DNA of 64,000 bases from Conoideocrella luteorostrata (lineage: Eukaryota > Ascomycota > Sordariomycetes > Hypocreales > Clavicipitaceae): the NCBI GenBank assembly GCA_032433595.1, contig JASWJB010000109.1:1-64000 (forward strand), written 5' to 3'. Below, piece after piece: positions 48,001-59,200 of the stretch. The notes beneath the pieces were generated by a model. The model did no database searches. It was not told the origin of the DNA and saw nothing but the letters and a program-made list of their open reading frames with translations. Made by a program: the position numbers and the translations under genes. The first letter of the stretch is position 1. Every line of letters begins with the position of its first letter.

Positions 48001-48704
48001 GCCCGGCTTCCGCCGCCGACGCGGGATTTTGCATGGCCACGTCCAGCAATGGCTCCGTGAGTTGTGTTAGAGCTCACTGGGGTCGTACGAATACGGCGGC
48101 TGGGTCGATGCAGTGATCTGAGCGGACTGACGACGGCTGATCCTGCAGACTTCAAACAAACACACAACAGCTAGCTCGACGAGGAGGGTGCGGCGACACG
48201 AGTTCATCGGTGGCTTAACCGCCCTGCGCTACCCTGTCCGGGCTGGATTACTACCTCGTATTAATATACCAAATCTGTTTTTAATCGCTTCATATCTTTC
48301 CTAGCATAGAGTGCTCATCAAGATGATGACCACCATATCCCACTTCCTACTCCTAAGATATAATGGTTCATTGGTTCTAAGCCAGCAGAACTGCTCTGTT
48401 GGGCAGATCGTTGGATAAAGAGCCAAAGTATTATCCCAGCCAATACATTACCTCCCATTCGGTTCGCGTTCTTGTGCCTCGCTGCGCCTCGACGCTAGCG
48501 CTGGAAAAGTGTACTTTGCGTTCAAGCTCAACGCGGCCTCACAGGTCCGTCCGTTGTCATTCGTGTCAAGACGAGGTGCTATGAGACCTGGACCAGTATA
48601 AGTACGAGCGGCGGACCGGCAGTTAGAGACAGCGAACCGTCTATTTCCCGTACACGATACACTTATAATATTGCCTCTCTACCGTAGTATACTTTATCTC
48701 GATC
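45071..48704. other. Gene-poor region
   Basis: Frames at 45189-45572, 45591-46076 and 47835-48167 have no recognisable family and uneven composition. No RNA gene, no LTR copy and no clear tandem repeat was found. A TACGGAGTACTC motif lies at 47788. Confidence 0.45.
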
Positions 48705-51452
48705 ATGGTGCGCTCGCTTATCCTATCACTCCTCACGGCAGCGTCTTCCGTGCTCGCGTCGCAAAAGCAAGTTCCCGGCGCGTATATCTTCGAGTTTGAG
48801 GGTGGTCATGTAAGTACTCAACGCTAATTCTTCGAATCAGGGCGATGAAGAACCTGACAACTGCGTTTCTAGGACTCATCCACATTGTTCCGCGCCGTCG
48901 GTGACGAAGGCACTGCCCGCATGCACCTGGACTACAAGCTATTCAAAGGTGTGTCCGTCAACTCCACGACGTGGAGAGAGCACATGAAAAGGCCCAGAGG
49001 TTGGCTTCCCTGCATTCTGTTAAGAATATGTGGCCCATGCGCCTTTACGGCATTCCTGAGTTCACGGTCTCGTCCGTTGGCATGCCAAACCTCAGCGTCC
49101 ATGGTACTAGGGCTTGGGCCAACAAGACTACCAACGACACCTATTCAACGCACGCCATGGCCCAGGTCAACAAGCTGCGTGCCAAAGGATTCACCGGCAA
49201 GGGCATCAGAATTGCCGTCATCGACAGTGGTGTAAGTGTGTTCTATGACATTTCAAGTGACGACTGCTCACGCTCCGCAGATTGACTACACCCACCCAGC
49301 TCTCGGCGGGTGCTTCGGCAACGGCTGTCTCGTGTCTTTTGGCACGGATCTCGTCGGAGACGCCTTCACCGGCGTCAATAAGCCGGTGCCCGGCCCCAAC
49401 CCGAGGGACTGTCTTGGCCATGGCTCGCACGTTGCTGGCATCATCGCGGCACAGCCCAACTCCCTTGGCTTCACCGGCGCCGCGCCAGATGTTACCCTCG
49501 GCTCATATCGTGTTTTGGGCTGCAGGGGCAAAACTTCGGATGACGCCTTGATCGCTGCATACAGCAAGGCTTTTGAGGATGGCGCCAACATCATTACTGC
49601 ATCTATGGGCGGAGAAGGTGGCTGGAGTGAGTACCCTTGGAGCATGGTCGTGAGCCGAATCATGGAACAAGGCGTTCCATGCACCTTAGCAGACGGAAAC
49701 GCTAGCGAAAATGGTCTACTCTACAGCGCCAGCGGCGCGGATGCCAGGAACGCCATCGCGGTTGCTAGCTTTGACAACGTGATTACTCCGGTCTTTCTCT
49801 TCGCGTCGCAATATAGCATCGATGGCGGCGAGAGGCAAAAATTTGGCTATGTTCCTACCGAGGAACAGAACCAGTGGAACGTCAGCATGCCTGTCTACGC
49901 GACCAGTTTGGACACCACCATCAAGGACGATGCGTGCCATCCCCTGCGAGATGATACGCATGATTTGAGAAAGAATATCATTCTAATCCGCCGGGGGAAC
50001 TGTACCTTAGAACAACAGGGCAGGAATACCATGGCTAAGGGCGCCAAGTATATCCTGATTTACAACATTCATCCTGGCGCTGACTCCCCTGATATGCGAC
50101 CCCTCGGATCTGGAATCAAAGCCGCTGGTATGGTCATGGGCGACGTTGGCGTGACCTGGGTTAACGCCATCAAAGCTGGCAAGACGGTCACGCTCTCGAT
50201 GAAGTACTCCTGCAATGCAGAGAACTATATAGTCACGGACAAGAACACTCTCACTGGCGGTGCTGCCTCCACCTTTATGTCCTGGGGACCTCCCTGGGAG
50301 ATGGATTTTAAGCCGCAGATTGCTGCGCCTGGCGGCAACGTCCTCTCAACATATCCCATCGCTAAAGGTGGATACGCGGTTCTCTCCGGCACATCCATGG
50401 CGACCCCTATGATTGCAGCTGTCGTCGCCCTCATTTCACAAGTCCGCGGTACGCTCAACCCCAAGCTCATCACGAACCTGCTCTCCGCGAATGGCAAACC
50501 GCAGCTGTTCAACGATGGCACCAAGTTCTATGGCAAGCTAGTCCCTGGCGTGCAACAGGGTGGCGGCCTAGTGCAGGCATACGATGCTGCGTACGCGAGC
50601 ACGGTCCTCGAGCCGTCAAGCCTATCGTTCAACGACACGGATCACTTCAACCACCAGCTTAGCTTTAATCTAAGCAACACGGGCAAGACGGAAGTCACCT
50701 ATCAGGTGAGGCATATACCGGCGATGACCATGTATACGCTGCAAAGCGGCAACCCCTTCCCGAAGCGATTCCCCAACGAGGCGGTTGAGGCATACGCTGC
50801 TATGAACTTTACGGAGGAGAAGATCACCCTTAGTGGCGGGAACCAGCGGACGATTAGCGTCATTCCCCAGCCGCCGACAGGTCTCAATGCCAAGCGTTTG
50901 GCGCTTTGGTCTGGCTACATCGTCATCAACGGCACCGACGGCACGTCCCTCTCCCTGCCTTACCAGGGCCTCACCGGCTCGTTGCACAATTCGACCGTCC
51001 TCAAGCAGGGCTACACCACGGTGGGCACGCATTACATGAGCGGCACCGATATAGTCAAACCGGGCGATAAAGAGATCAGAAATTACACTTTGCCGGCGTA
51101 GGGCAGCGATCCCAGCAACTCGACGCTGCCCGTGCTGGTCGCCTTCTTCTCGCTCGGGACGCGCAAGATGCGCGTTGATGTCGAAAGCCTGACAACGCGG
51201 CCGCCGAAGAACATGACAATTGTGTTTGAGGGCAACAAGACGATCGGGCAGATATTCTCTTCGCCGTTCCTGTGGCAGCCGCGCAACGACAATTGGAAGT
51301 CCTGGTACGGCAAGGTAGACAGCGGGGCATACGCACCAGAGGGCAAGTACAAGTTTGTGGTGAGCGTGCTGCGGATTTTTGGGGATGAGGGGCGTAAGGA
51401 GGATTGGGATATAAGTGAGACGCAGCCATTTATCATTAGGTATGCGAAGTAA
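48705..51452 (+). pseudogene. Large PA-domain subtilase (S8A), one frameshift and one in-frame stop
   Basis: Exon 1 (48705-48809) encodes a signal peptide and PGAYIFEFEGG of the propeptide. Exon 2 (48873-49231) ends in AVIDSG. Exon 3 (49281-51452) carries IDYTHPALGG (Asp region), LGHGSHVAGI (His), ADGNASENG (Asn), a protease-associated insert (about 49900-50230), GTSMATP (Ser, about 50390) and an Fn3-like C-terminal domain. A one-base loss near 48958-48966 shifts the propeptide frame, and a TAG at 51099-51101 interrupts the C-terminal domain, after which about 117 codons continue in frame to 51452. All catalytic residues remain. CAG-to-TAG by one transition would explain the stop. Family members are large secreted or cell-surface proteases of about 850-900 residues. 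Confidence 0.8.
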
Positions 51453-54400
51453 AGGCTGGTCAGGATATCAGACGGTGCCGCGAAGGAGGACGTTTGTTGC
51501 GAACGCCAGTTTTGCTTGGTGAGATTAAGTTTGCAGTCAAAATCGGCTATCAGACAGCACCATTGAATGCTCGCAATGTCTTTGGCCGGTCTTTCTTCTC
51601 CTTTTCTTATATTTTAGAGACATGAATTCAAATGTATGCGTGCTTCCGTCCGTATCGTTAAGTACAAGATCTGTGACGTTAAAGCCCGTCAAAAAATGTG
51701 GAAGACCACGAAAATATGCGCCAACAAAAGAAAAAAACAATACATGATGTCATTGCAAAACGAGCCCGAAGGTGACTTCACTCGTCTTAATTCCGCATAC
51801 ATGGAAATCCACGGAATGAGGTTGAGCCGCGCCTTACTTCATCGTCAATCCCGGCACATTCCCGACCTATCGACCGACTTTATGGCCTAGCATATGTCAC
51901 TACTTTTGCTCGGCCGGCCATGACGGAGCCGAACGGCGGCTCTGATGCGGCGAGAAGCGCGATGACGACCGGGAATGCCGAAACGTTGGTGCAACAAATC
52001 GGCTATTCCTAACAAGGGCTAACCTACGTGTCGCCTTACGTACCAAGTCCATGACATCCACAATTGAACACGATGACCAGTCTGCGAGTACAGCACAAAT
52101 ATGCCCCGAACGATACCCAGAGAGAACTGAAACTCGATGCTGGTCCATCGCATGCGACTGAGGAAGATCACGGCTACAGCGGATGTTGTGTCATGCTTTC
52201 CGTGGGACAGCCCACGTCGACCCCAGAAAGAGGTGACGGCCGCGATATAGAACTGGGCTTCTCTACGCCGTTTGATCCACTAAGCGACGCGGACGACGAC
52301 CTGAATATGGATAGCTTTGGAGACAAGGGCCAAGTTGGTTCCGGAAATGCCTCTATGGTGGTAGGGGGAGCAGGGGGAGATGAAAGGAATAGAGGCTCTG
52401 AACTCATGGAAGTCGAGGGCGCTGATAGTCTCTTAAACCCCGATATAGCCCTAGATAAAGGCATTTCACCCACAGCGCCGCACATGGAGCTAGAATTATA
52501 GCAACTTGCCCGCTAGAATTATAGCGCCTAGCCCGCTGGAGCTATGGTGCTTATAGGCCTCTCGTTAAATCATTCTGACGTTATTAGTGAGACTCTGGTT
52601 GCAGCTAGTAAGCTAGTCAGGTGACCAGGAATAACTATTCGTCCCGTTTAACATGTGCATAATTGAAGAAAATACTAGAAATCGCGTTTTTGAGCGAATT
52701 GGCCGTGGTCGGTCGCAGAATACAAAGAATTGAATAAAAGACAGGAAGGATTTCTCGTGCACGAGGGGTAATGCGCCACGACTTTGTAAGTAATTTACGG
52801 GTGGCAGGCCAGTGTGGGAATCAATCTCTCTAGCCACATTCGGTCTAATTGTCTGTACAGCTGCATACTCCTCTTTTATGCGGTCGGGGAATGCGACCGT
52901 TTGCAGTTTCAAGTTCATGACTAATGAGCTGCACATAGTTGAGACCATGAACTGGGCTTGCCGGGAGACCCTTGTTAAAAGAGTCAATTATCATGGAGGA
53001 ATGTCCTATAAACAAGCTTGCTTGTCGAGCCCGTTAATGCAACTTAATTCATCCCAAAGCACCTCAGGGGAAGAGATCGGAAAACAGTTCGGCCCGGCTA
53101 TAACAACCATGACAAGCAATAGCCAGATTATGTCACAGGCCGAACCGGTATCCATTACGAACCGATCAGGGGTAAGTTTTGTGGGATAAAATATCCACTG
53201 CATTAAGTGCAAAACATGGGAGCTCACTAAATATCAATTTAGCAAAGCATAATTAAGGGAGCATTGATATTCGCCGCTTTATCCCCACACTCCCCCATAC
53301 AAATCACACACAAAGTTATGACACATCACCCCTCATGAAAAATGCGATCCGTCAACATTATCAACTTCGTTAATTCGCTGCAGCCCGCGCCCGAGCCTCT
53401 CTCAATTTGCTCAAAAACGCGATTTACGATGATTTTATTGAAAGTGTACACATTAATCGGTCTGACTAGTTATCCCGGCCTTATTTATCCTGATAGAGGA
53501 ATTATCGCTCAGTATGGCGTGCCAACGATGATCTCGGTAGCAGTCTCATCAGCGGCTGCGTCCAACGATGATGTAGATGACGCATTAGCTCCTTGATTTG
53601 CTAATGTTTGTGTTTGCCTTGTAGATATATGTCTTCTTGAACGCAGCGGGCAGCCTGCGACGTCTCTAGGTGATAACCCCGCTGAAGGTCCTGCTATGAG
53701 CCCTGTTGCGAGCCCTGTTTATCTGTGATTATAGTGGGGGGGGTGGATGGGTTCGAGACTTTTCGTTGCGAGTCGGCCGCTGCCATGGTCTCTCATACAA
53801 ATTAGGTGTGTGGGCCTGGGATGTGGGATATGGCCGCATCAACAAATAATGTGGGTACAGTTTTCGGTGTACAGCGGCGAATATCAATGCTCATAAAGAA
53901 AAGAAAGTCATGAATTAGGCATGGACTTTCAATCAGCTTAAAATGTAAATGACTGTGGTTACCCTTGGCCGCCTAACTGTTGTTATTAAAATTTTGCTCT
54001 AATTTTATCACCATGCTCTGCCTCCCTAAATTTCCTTACTTGCTTTGTCGGATTTCTTAGCTGGCAACGGTTTCAACATGAAATGGCGCCTGAGCGACGT
54101 TTAGGTGGAGTCTGGCACAAAATCATACGTGTTTCGAGTCATTTTGACCTATTACCACGCAAGTGACTAGGATTATGACTTTTCTCAGGACTTATTGTAG
54201 AAAGAGATTCAGTCACACAGCCTACTATCTATTTACGAACACCATCGGACCATCTTAGTCCTATCTATAAATACGAACTGTGGAAATTCCCCCCTCATTG
54301 CAGTTTAGACCGAAGCAGTAGCAACAGGGTCCAACATAATGCAACATACGCAAGAACAAAACTACAATTAATTAAGGTTCAGTCAATACCCGTGAGCACA

Positions 54401-54740
54401 TGGATAGGCCCTGGGCAATATTAGTTAGATGCTGTATTTAATTATGCGGCGCGGTCGTTCATTTCGTAATCTAAGGTCGTAGGCGTGTTGATAAAGTGAT
54501 ACAGTAACAAGTAAATCTCCCAAGCATGTACTATAATAAAATGGCTTAATGCTGCATAAAGCGTTGGGTTTGCTTCATGAAGAGTCACCAGGGCATAAAA
54601 GTAACGTCGTGCCTACCAGACAGACAAAATTAAATCAACACACTCAAACGTCCTCAATTACAAAACTTTCAGAACAAAACTCTTGCCCTACTGTTATTTC
54701 ATATTGATCTATTCGGAATAGTAGGAGTTCTGCCGCTGTC
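51453..54740. other. Gene-poor region with unsupported frames
   Basis: A frame at 52070-52501 encodes an acidic protein rich in Asp, Glu and Gly with no domain. Frames at 52812-53189 and 53342-53596 are likewise unrecognised. A 23-bp unit (CTAGAATTATAGC...) repeats about three times at 52490-52557. Confidence 0.4.
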
Positions 54741-56019
54741 ATGCGTCCCTCACTATCTATCCTTTGCACGGGCTTTATTTCTTTCCTTGTGGCAATAGAA
54801 GCTACTAAACTAAATAAAACTTGTGCCGCAGAGAAGCCTTCGGATGCACTTCGAGGTGTAATTCGAGAGATAGAAGCCTCGAACAAAGGCTTAGCTCGTC
54901 GTAACGAGACACAAACAGAGCCAATTACATACGGGCCAGTAATCGTTGATACATATATTCATTTTGTTATGGAAGATGAGAAGAGAAGGAATTATATAAG
55001 CGTGAGTTTTGCTCAAGTACTTGTGATTAGCATTAGAATTAACCCTCGACTGCATTACTAAAACACTACATAGGACGATGATTTTAAGAATCAGATTTCG
55101 TTGCTCAATAAGCATTACAACCCGGCAAGCATATCTTTTAAGTTGCTGGGCTTGAACCGAACTGTTAACAAGGATTGGTCCTCAAACCTGCAGCACGACA
55201 CCATGATGACACAGCTCCATAAAGGAAATGAAAGCGCGCTCAACTTGTATTATGTACATACAGTTGATGAGGCTGGTGATTATTCTGGCCTTTGTCATTA
55301 CCCTGATAGCGTGGGCGGCACAACAGGAGTTTCGTTCAAATTAGGTGGATGTGTAGTGGAATACTCTAATGTTCCCCGTAAAGCCATTGTTCATAATTTC
55401 CGAGGTTTTACTACTATACACGAAGTTGGACACTGGTTTGGATTGCCGCATACTTTTGAAGGTGACAGCTGCAGTGGACCAGGCGATGGGATAGCCGACA
55501 CCCCTGCCCAGGCTAATGCGACTGTTGGCTGCCCTGCTAGACGAGACTCCTGTCCGGATCAGCTTGGCGATGACCCTATCCACAACTTTATGGATCATTC
55601 TGACGAGTATGTTGTGATCTAATGTCCTTCTTGTTGAGGTTTGCTCTTTATAACCGATATATATATTTTACTAACTTAACTGGTCCTGCAGAGAGTGTCA
55701 AACAGAATTTACCCCTGGACAGTTCAAGGTCATGCATGACATGTGGACCAAGTATCGTAACCAGCATGCGGAGCTGCAACCCATAACACCAATACTGCAG
55801 AAGGGTAAGCTTCCGTACTACCCAAAACCAGCGAAGTCAAGCACGTTCGATGCACAATGCAAGCCAGATGCAGATGGAAACATTAAAGAACTAAGGGAAG
55901 AATACTGTGGTACCGAGTATTGGTGCTGGTATACACTTTGGGAGCACTTCCCAAGCCAAAAACAGTACGACCACTGGACACTGTGTACAGCGGACCGAGC
56001 AAATCCCGACGGGGTGTAA
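54741..56019 (+). CDS. Secreted M43 (pappalysin-type) zinc metalloprotease
   Basis: Exons 54741-55001, 55074-55606 and 55692-56019 join to 373 residues. Residues 1-20 are a signal peptide. The propeptide-like part leads into VDTYIHFV. The zinc site HEVGHWFGLPH (from 55419) gives the HExxHxxGxxH metzincin motif, and NFMDHSDE is the Met-turn. CSGPGDGIADTPAQ and the cysteine positions match the MEP1 group of extracellular fungal proteases. After the usual end (EFTPGQFKVMHDMWTKYR) there is an added tail of about 80 residues with four cysteines (EYCGTEYWCWYTLWEHF). The stop codon falls at the border of an LTR-like repeat starting near 56015, so the native C-terminus may have been cut. Confidence 0.85.
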
Positions 56020-56258
56020 GTCTATGGAAACGAGAATTGTTTTGGCCAGGAAGTCTAGGGGCGTAAATAGCTGGTCCGGGGGTGATTGCTGAGAGCAGAC
56101 GTAAGCCTTGAAAGGCGATATAAATACGGGATTTAGAGCATCTTGGGAAGGTCAGAACCATCACCTTCCAGCCTCAAGCTATCAATTCTATTAAATTTTT
56201 CTATTTTTGCCTATTGCCACTGTTGCCTAAACTGCCCATAGAGGCTCATAGCGCAACA
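56015..56258 (+). mobile_element. Solo-LTR-like repeat, family A (variant)
   Basis: It begins TGTAAGTCTATGG, contains GGCGATATAAATACGGG as TATA box, and ends CTCATAGCGCAACA. The GGAAACGAGAATTG block is shared with the copy at 44530. It follows the metalloprotease frame without a gap. Confidence 0.65.
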
Positions 56259-56559
56259 AAAATATCCCGGGTTTCATGTGAATTAAAAAGAGTAGCTCAA
56301 AACTCTCAACGGTACGTCTTTATATTGTATAAGCTTCTATGTCACGAAATGAGCTGCTATAGACAAATTGGGCAGTGGAAAAATTCCTTGTATTTTAGCT
56401 ATTCTAGCGAGGGATTCGACTTCTTTTCATATTTATATTCTATCTATGCATTTGCAGTCGGGTTCGTCATCAGCGTCATTAACGTCAGCTTATATTGGAT
56501 GATTCTTAACAGCATACCTTATGATAATTCCTTCGTGACATTGTAGCCCCGTTTTTCGG

Positions 56560-57276
56560 CTAGTTTAATAACACCACTTCTGAGCCCATAGGTTTATTTG
56601 TGTACGAAAATAAAAAAAAATTATAAAGTATGTAAATTTATTGTTTAAATTAACAGTTTAAATATATTTATAATAAAATTTAGTAACAAAATTAATAAAT
56701 ATAATATACTAAGGTATGACGGCTATGGTTGGTTCCCAAGAGATAAACCTAGTCATGGTTTATATTGGCAGAACGTACAGGACGTTGTATCTAAGCAATG
56801 GGTGGTGTTACGTAGGATAATAGACTAAAGGTCGTAATCCGATAATAATTTAAGTGAAGAATGTACTCAGGCAAATGATCGTGTTAAAGACCAACTATCT
56901 AAGATACCTAAAGAGTGTAATTTAGTAGTGACTATATAGTAGATAGTTCACCGTTACTTTGTGCTGAACCCATGGTGACTTTCTGGACGGTTCACCGTTG
57001 GTTCACGGTAAACCTGTCGTGAATCCTTGTCCTTCTTATTCGGGGGTAGAGTCCCTCTTGGCTGTGTAGTCACGTGGAATGGCGGGGTGTCGCCCGTGGC
57101 TTAGCCTTCCCGGAGCCCGCTAGCCAGGGTCGTAACATAAGGTAGCTTAATATATATATAATATTTAAACAGAATTTTATAAAATATATATACAATTTTA
57201 TAATAAGAATTATTACGTATTAAAATAGCTATAGCTACCACAGGTTACTCGGGCCACTCACGTGACAGACTCGGCA
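56560..57276. other. AT-rich block with possible LTR debris
   Basis: Extreme A/T bias at 56600-56720 and 57140-57220. The GC-normal island at 56930-57130 (with GTTCACCGTT twice) may be part of a retroelement. No gene is present. Confidence 0.5.
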
Positions 57277-57745
57277 CATTAAAGGTTAAGTCTAGCCTAT
57301 TAGTAGATAAATTAACAACTATCTTATAACTTCTTTACATCTAACTTGTGTTCCGCTTTGCTTTACTTACGTGCATCTATCTTACAACCCTTACAATAAT
57401 ACCTAATACCGACAATCCACGTGCTACGTCTAGCATCCTACTAGGCGTATCTAGCACGTAACAAAAATAATTATTTTTCTTTTATACTATATAGTATTTA
57501 TTATATATTAAGATAATTACAGCTAGTATAAGCTGCTTAAGATATATATATATAATAATCTTAATATATAAAAGGTTAAGTTTAGCTTATTAGTAAATAC
57601 ACTTAATAACTATTATGTAATTACTTTATATTTAACTTATATTTTGCTTTATATTATATGCGTATGACTTATACTTTAAGAACCCTTATATTCTTTCTAA
57701 TTTCGACAATTCTCGTCCTAAGACTCTAGACTAATCTGGCACTTA
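57277..57745. repeat. RIP-like diverged direct repeat, spacing about 296 bp
   Basis: A block at 57277-57450 (AAAGGTTAAGTCTAGCCTATTAGTA...) recurs at 57573-57745 (AAAGGTTAAGTTTAGCTTATTAGTA...). Most substitutions from the left to the right copy are C-to-T or G-to-A, for example TCTAGCCT to TTTAGCTT, and the right copy is far more AT-rich. This is the mark of RIP. Confidence 0.8.
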
Positions 57746-58105
57746 GCGCCTAGGGGCCTCAATTCCTGGTATACAATATATAAACCAAGGTTCATTGTGA
57801 CCTTTCTCCTTCTGAAAGCCCAAATTAACTAAAAATTCCTCAACTATCATAAAGTTATCAGGGCCATCTGCTTCTGGCCCACAATATTTCCAGATAGATT
57901 CGTATTTTCCAAGTGTCTCTGGGTCTTTCTGGTACAGGAGACAATTTTTACCTTCGGATCGATCTTCTATGAGTTGACTAACATCTTCGACAATTTTAGC
58001 ATGCGCTTGTCTACAGAGCACATCATATACTGATTGTGGGGGATAAACCCAATCGTAGATCAAGATATGGATATGCCACTCCTCTCTCACTGCATTGTGA
58101 TCCAT
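57743..58105 (-). CDS. Hypothetical protein of 120 residues
   Basis: A clean single frame starting at ATG 58105, with aromatic-rich and charged sequence (REEWHIHILIYDWVYPPQ, FLVNLGFQKEKGHNEPWFIY). No signal peptide, membrane helix or family is recognised. Its composition is that of a real protein, unlike the flanking AT-rich repeats, into which its 3' end runs. It could be the last exon of a larger gene. Confidence 0.4.
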   Translation of the reverse strand: MDHNAVREEWHIHILIYDWVYPPQSVYDVLCRQAHAKIVEDVSQLIEDRSEGKNCLLYQKDPETLGKYESIWKYCGPEADGPDNFMIVEEFLVNLGFQKEKGHNEPWFIYCIPGIEAPRR

Positions 58106-58254
58106 AATTACTTAAGTTTTACTGCTATCTCGTGGTGTTAGTATTTTGTATGTTAATAACGGGTTTATAGACTTACCTATGATAAACTTATCTGAGGATA
58201 GGGGCTGCCTTAGATGACGCAGAGAGATGCGTGTGCGTGTGTAAAGAAGCGAAG

Positions 58255-58474
58255 CGTTGTCTTGTGTGAAGAACGACGTTGTCTTGTGTGAAGAACGACG
58301 TTGTCTTGTGTGAAGAACGACGTTGTCTTGCGTGAAGAACGGCGTTGTCTTGCGTGAAGAAGAGCGTTGTCTTGCGTGAAGAAGAGCGTTATCTTGCGTG
58401 AAGAAGAGCGTTGTCTTGCATGAAAAAAGGCGTTGTCTTACGTGAAGAAGGGCATTGTCTTGCGTGTAAGGAGG
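58255..58474. repeat. Minisatellite, 22-bp unit, about 10 copies
   Basis: Units of CGTTGTCTTGCGTGAAGAAG plus two bases repeat from 58255. The first three are identical (with TGTGTG) and the later ones drift. The period stays exactly 22 bp throughout. On the minus strand a frame runs through the array, but 22 is not a multiple of three, so the encoded peptide changes every copy. Confidence 0.92.
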
Positions 58475-58927
58475 AGAGTTTTCGAGGTAAGCTACCCAGA
58501 GGTTTAAATAGTTATCCAGACGGTAGTATATTTGTCCAGTGATCAAGTCCTAGAGAACAATTAATTTATTAAAAAAAAACTTTTGCCTTAAGCAGAGATA
58601 CAATGATATAGTTTATTCCTCTGTTTAATCACTTATTATGTGCCTGATGTGTTTTGTTGCCCGATTACGCCTACTAAACAAAGGCTTGTGCCTCGCAAGC
58701 TAGGGGGGAAAGGGATTCACGAGTTGAATAGATGCGTTTAAGCATCTTGTTCATAGGAACAGCATTCACGAACCGAACGTTGGAAAGGATACTGCTGGCG
58801 ATAGCGATAATCACAGCGACAGGATTGTTCAGTCTAATAATGCAGTGAATCTGAAGCGAACATAGTCACGAGCGCAAGGGGTAAACCTTATTGTTCATTG
58901 TTGCTGTTCATTGTTATTCATCATTTT

Positions 58928-59200
58928 TTGAGACTAGAGATGCTCGTCAGAACGATCAGTGCCGTAAATAGCTAGAAAGTCACAAGGTCAGGTCACAAGG
59001 TTGGGTAACGAGGTCGGGTCACAAGGTCACAAGATTACGAGGATATGAGGCCTGAAATGCAACATAAATAGATGGTTTTCAGGCTCTTCAGAAAGAAAAA
59101 AATCATCATCAGTATTCAATCAATTCAGTTAGAATTACATCCTTCTATTCCTATCAATTTCCACTGACCACAAATTGCTCAAAGTACTCATAACGCAACA
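58928..59200 (+). mobile_element. Solo-LTR-like repeat, family A (variant)
   Basis: It ends CAAATTGCTCAAAGTACTCATAACGCAACA in pattern with the other copies and carries CAACATAAATAGATGG as TATA box. An internal run of imperfect 10-12 bp GGTCACAAG repeats lies at 58980-59040. The exact left edge is uncertain. Confidence 0.6.

Noticed and set aside
47835..48167. 110-residue minus-strand frame
   Set aside because: GC-rich, Arg/Ser/Pro/Ala composition of a random frame; no domain and no splice support.
56214..56546. 110-residue plus-strand frame with a hydrophobic stretch
   Set aside because: Its first part is the U5 end of a family A repeat, and the remainder is AT-rich with no recognisable feature.
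58112..58546. 144-residue minus-strand frame with repeated TQDNALLH-type peptide
   Set aside because: It is the translation of a 22-bp minisatellite; the period is not a multiple of three and no start context or domain supports it.
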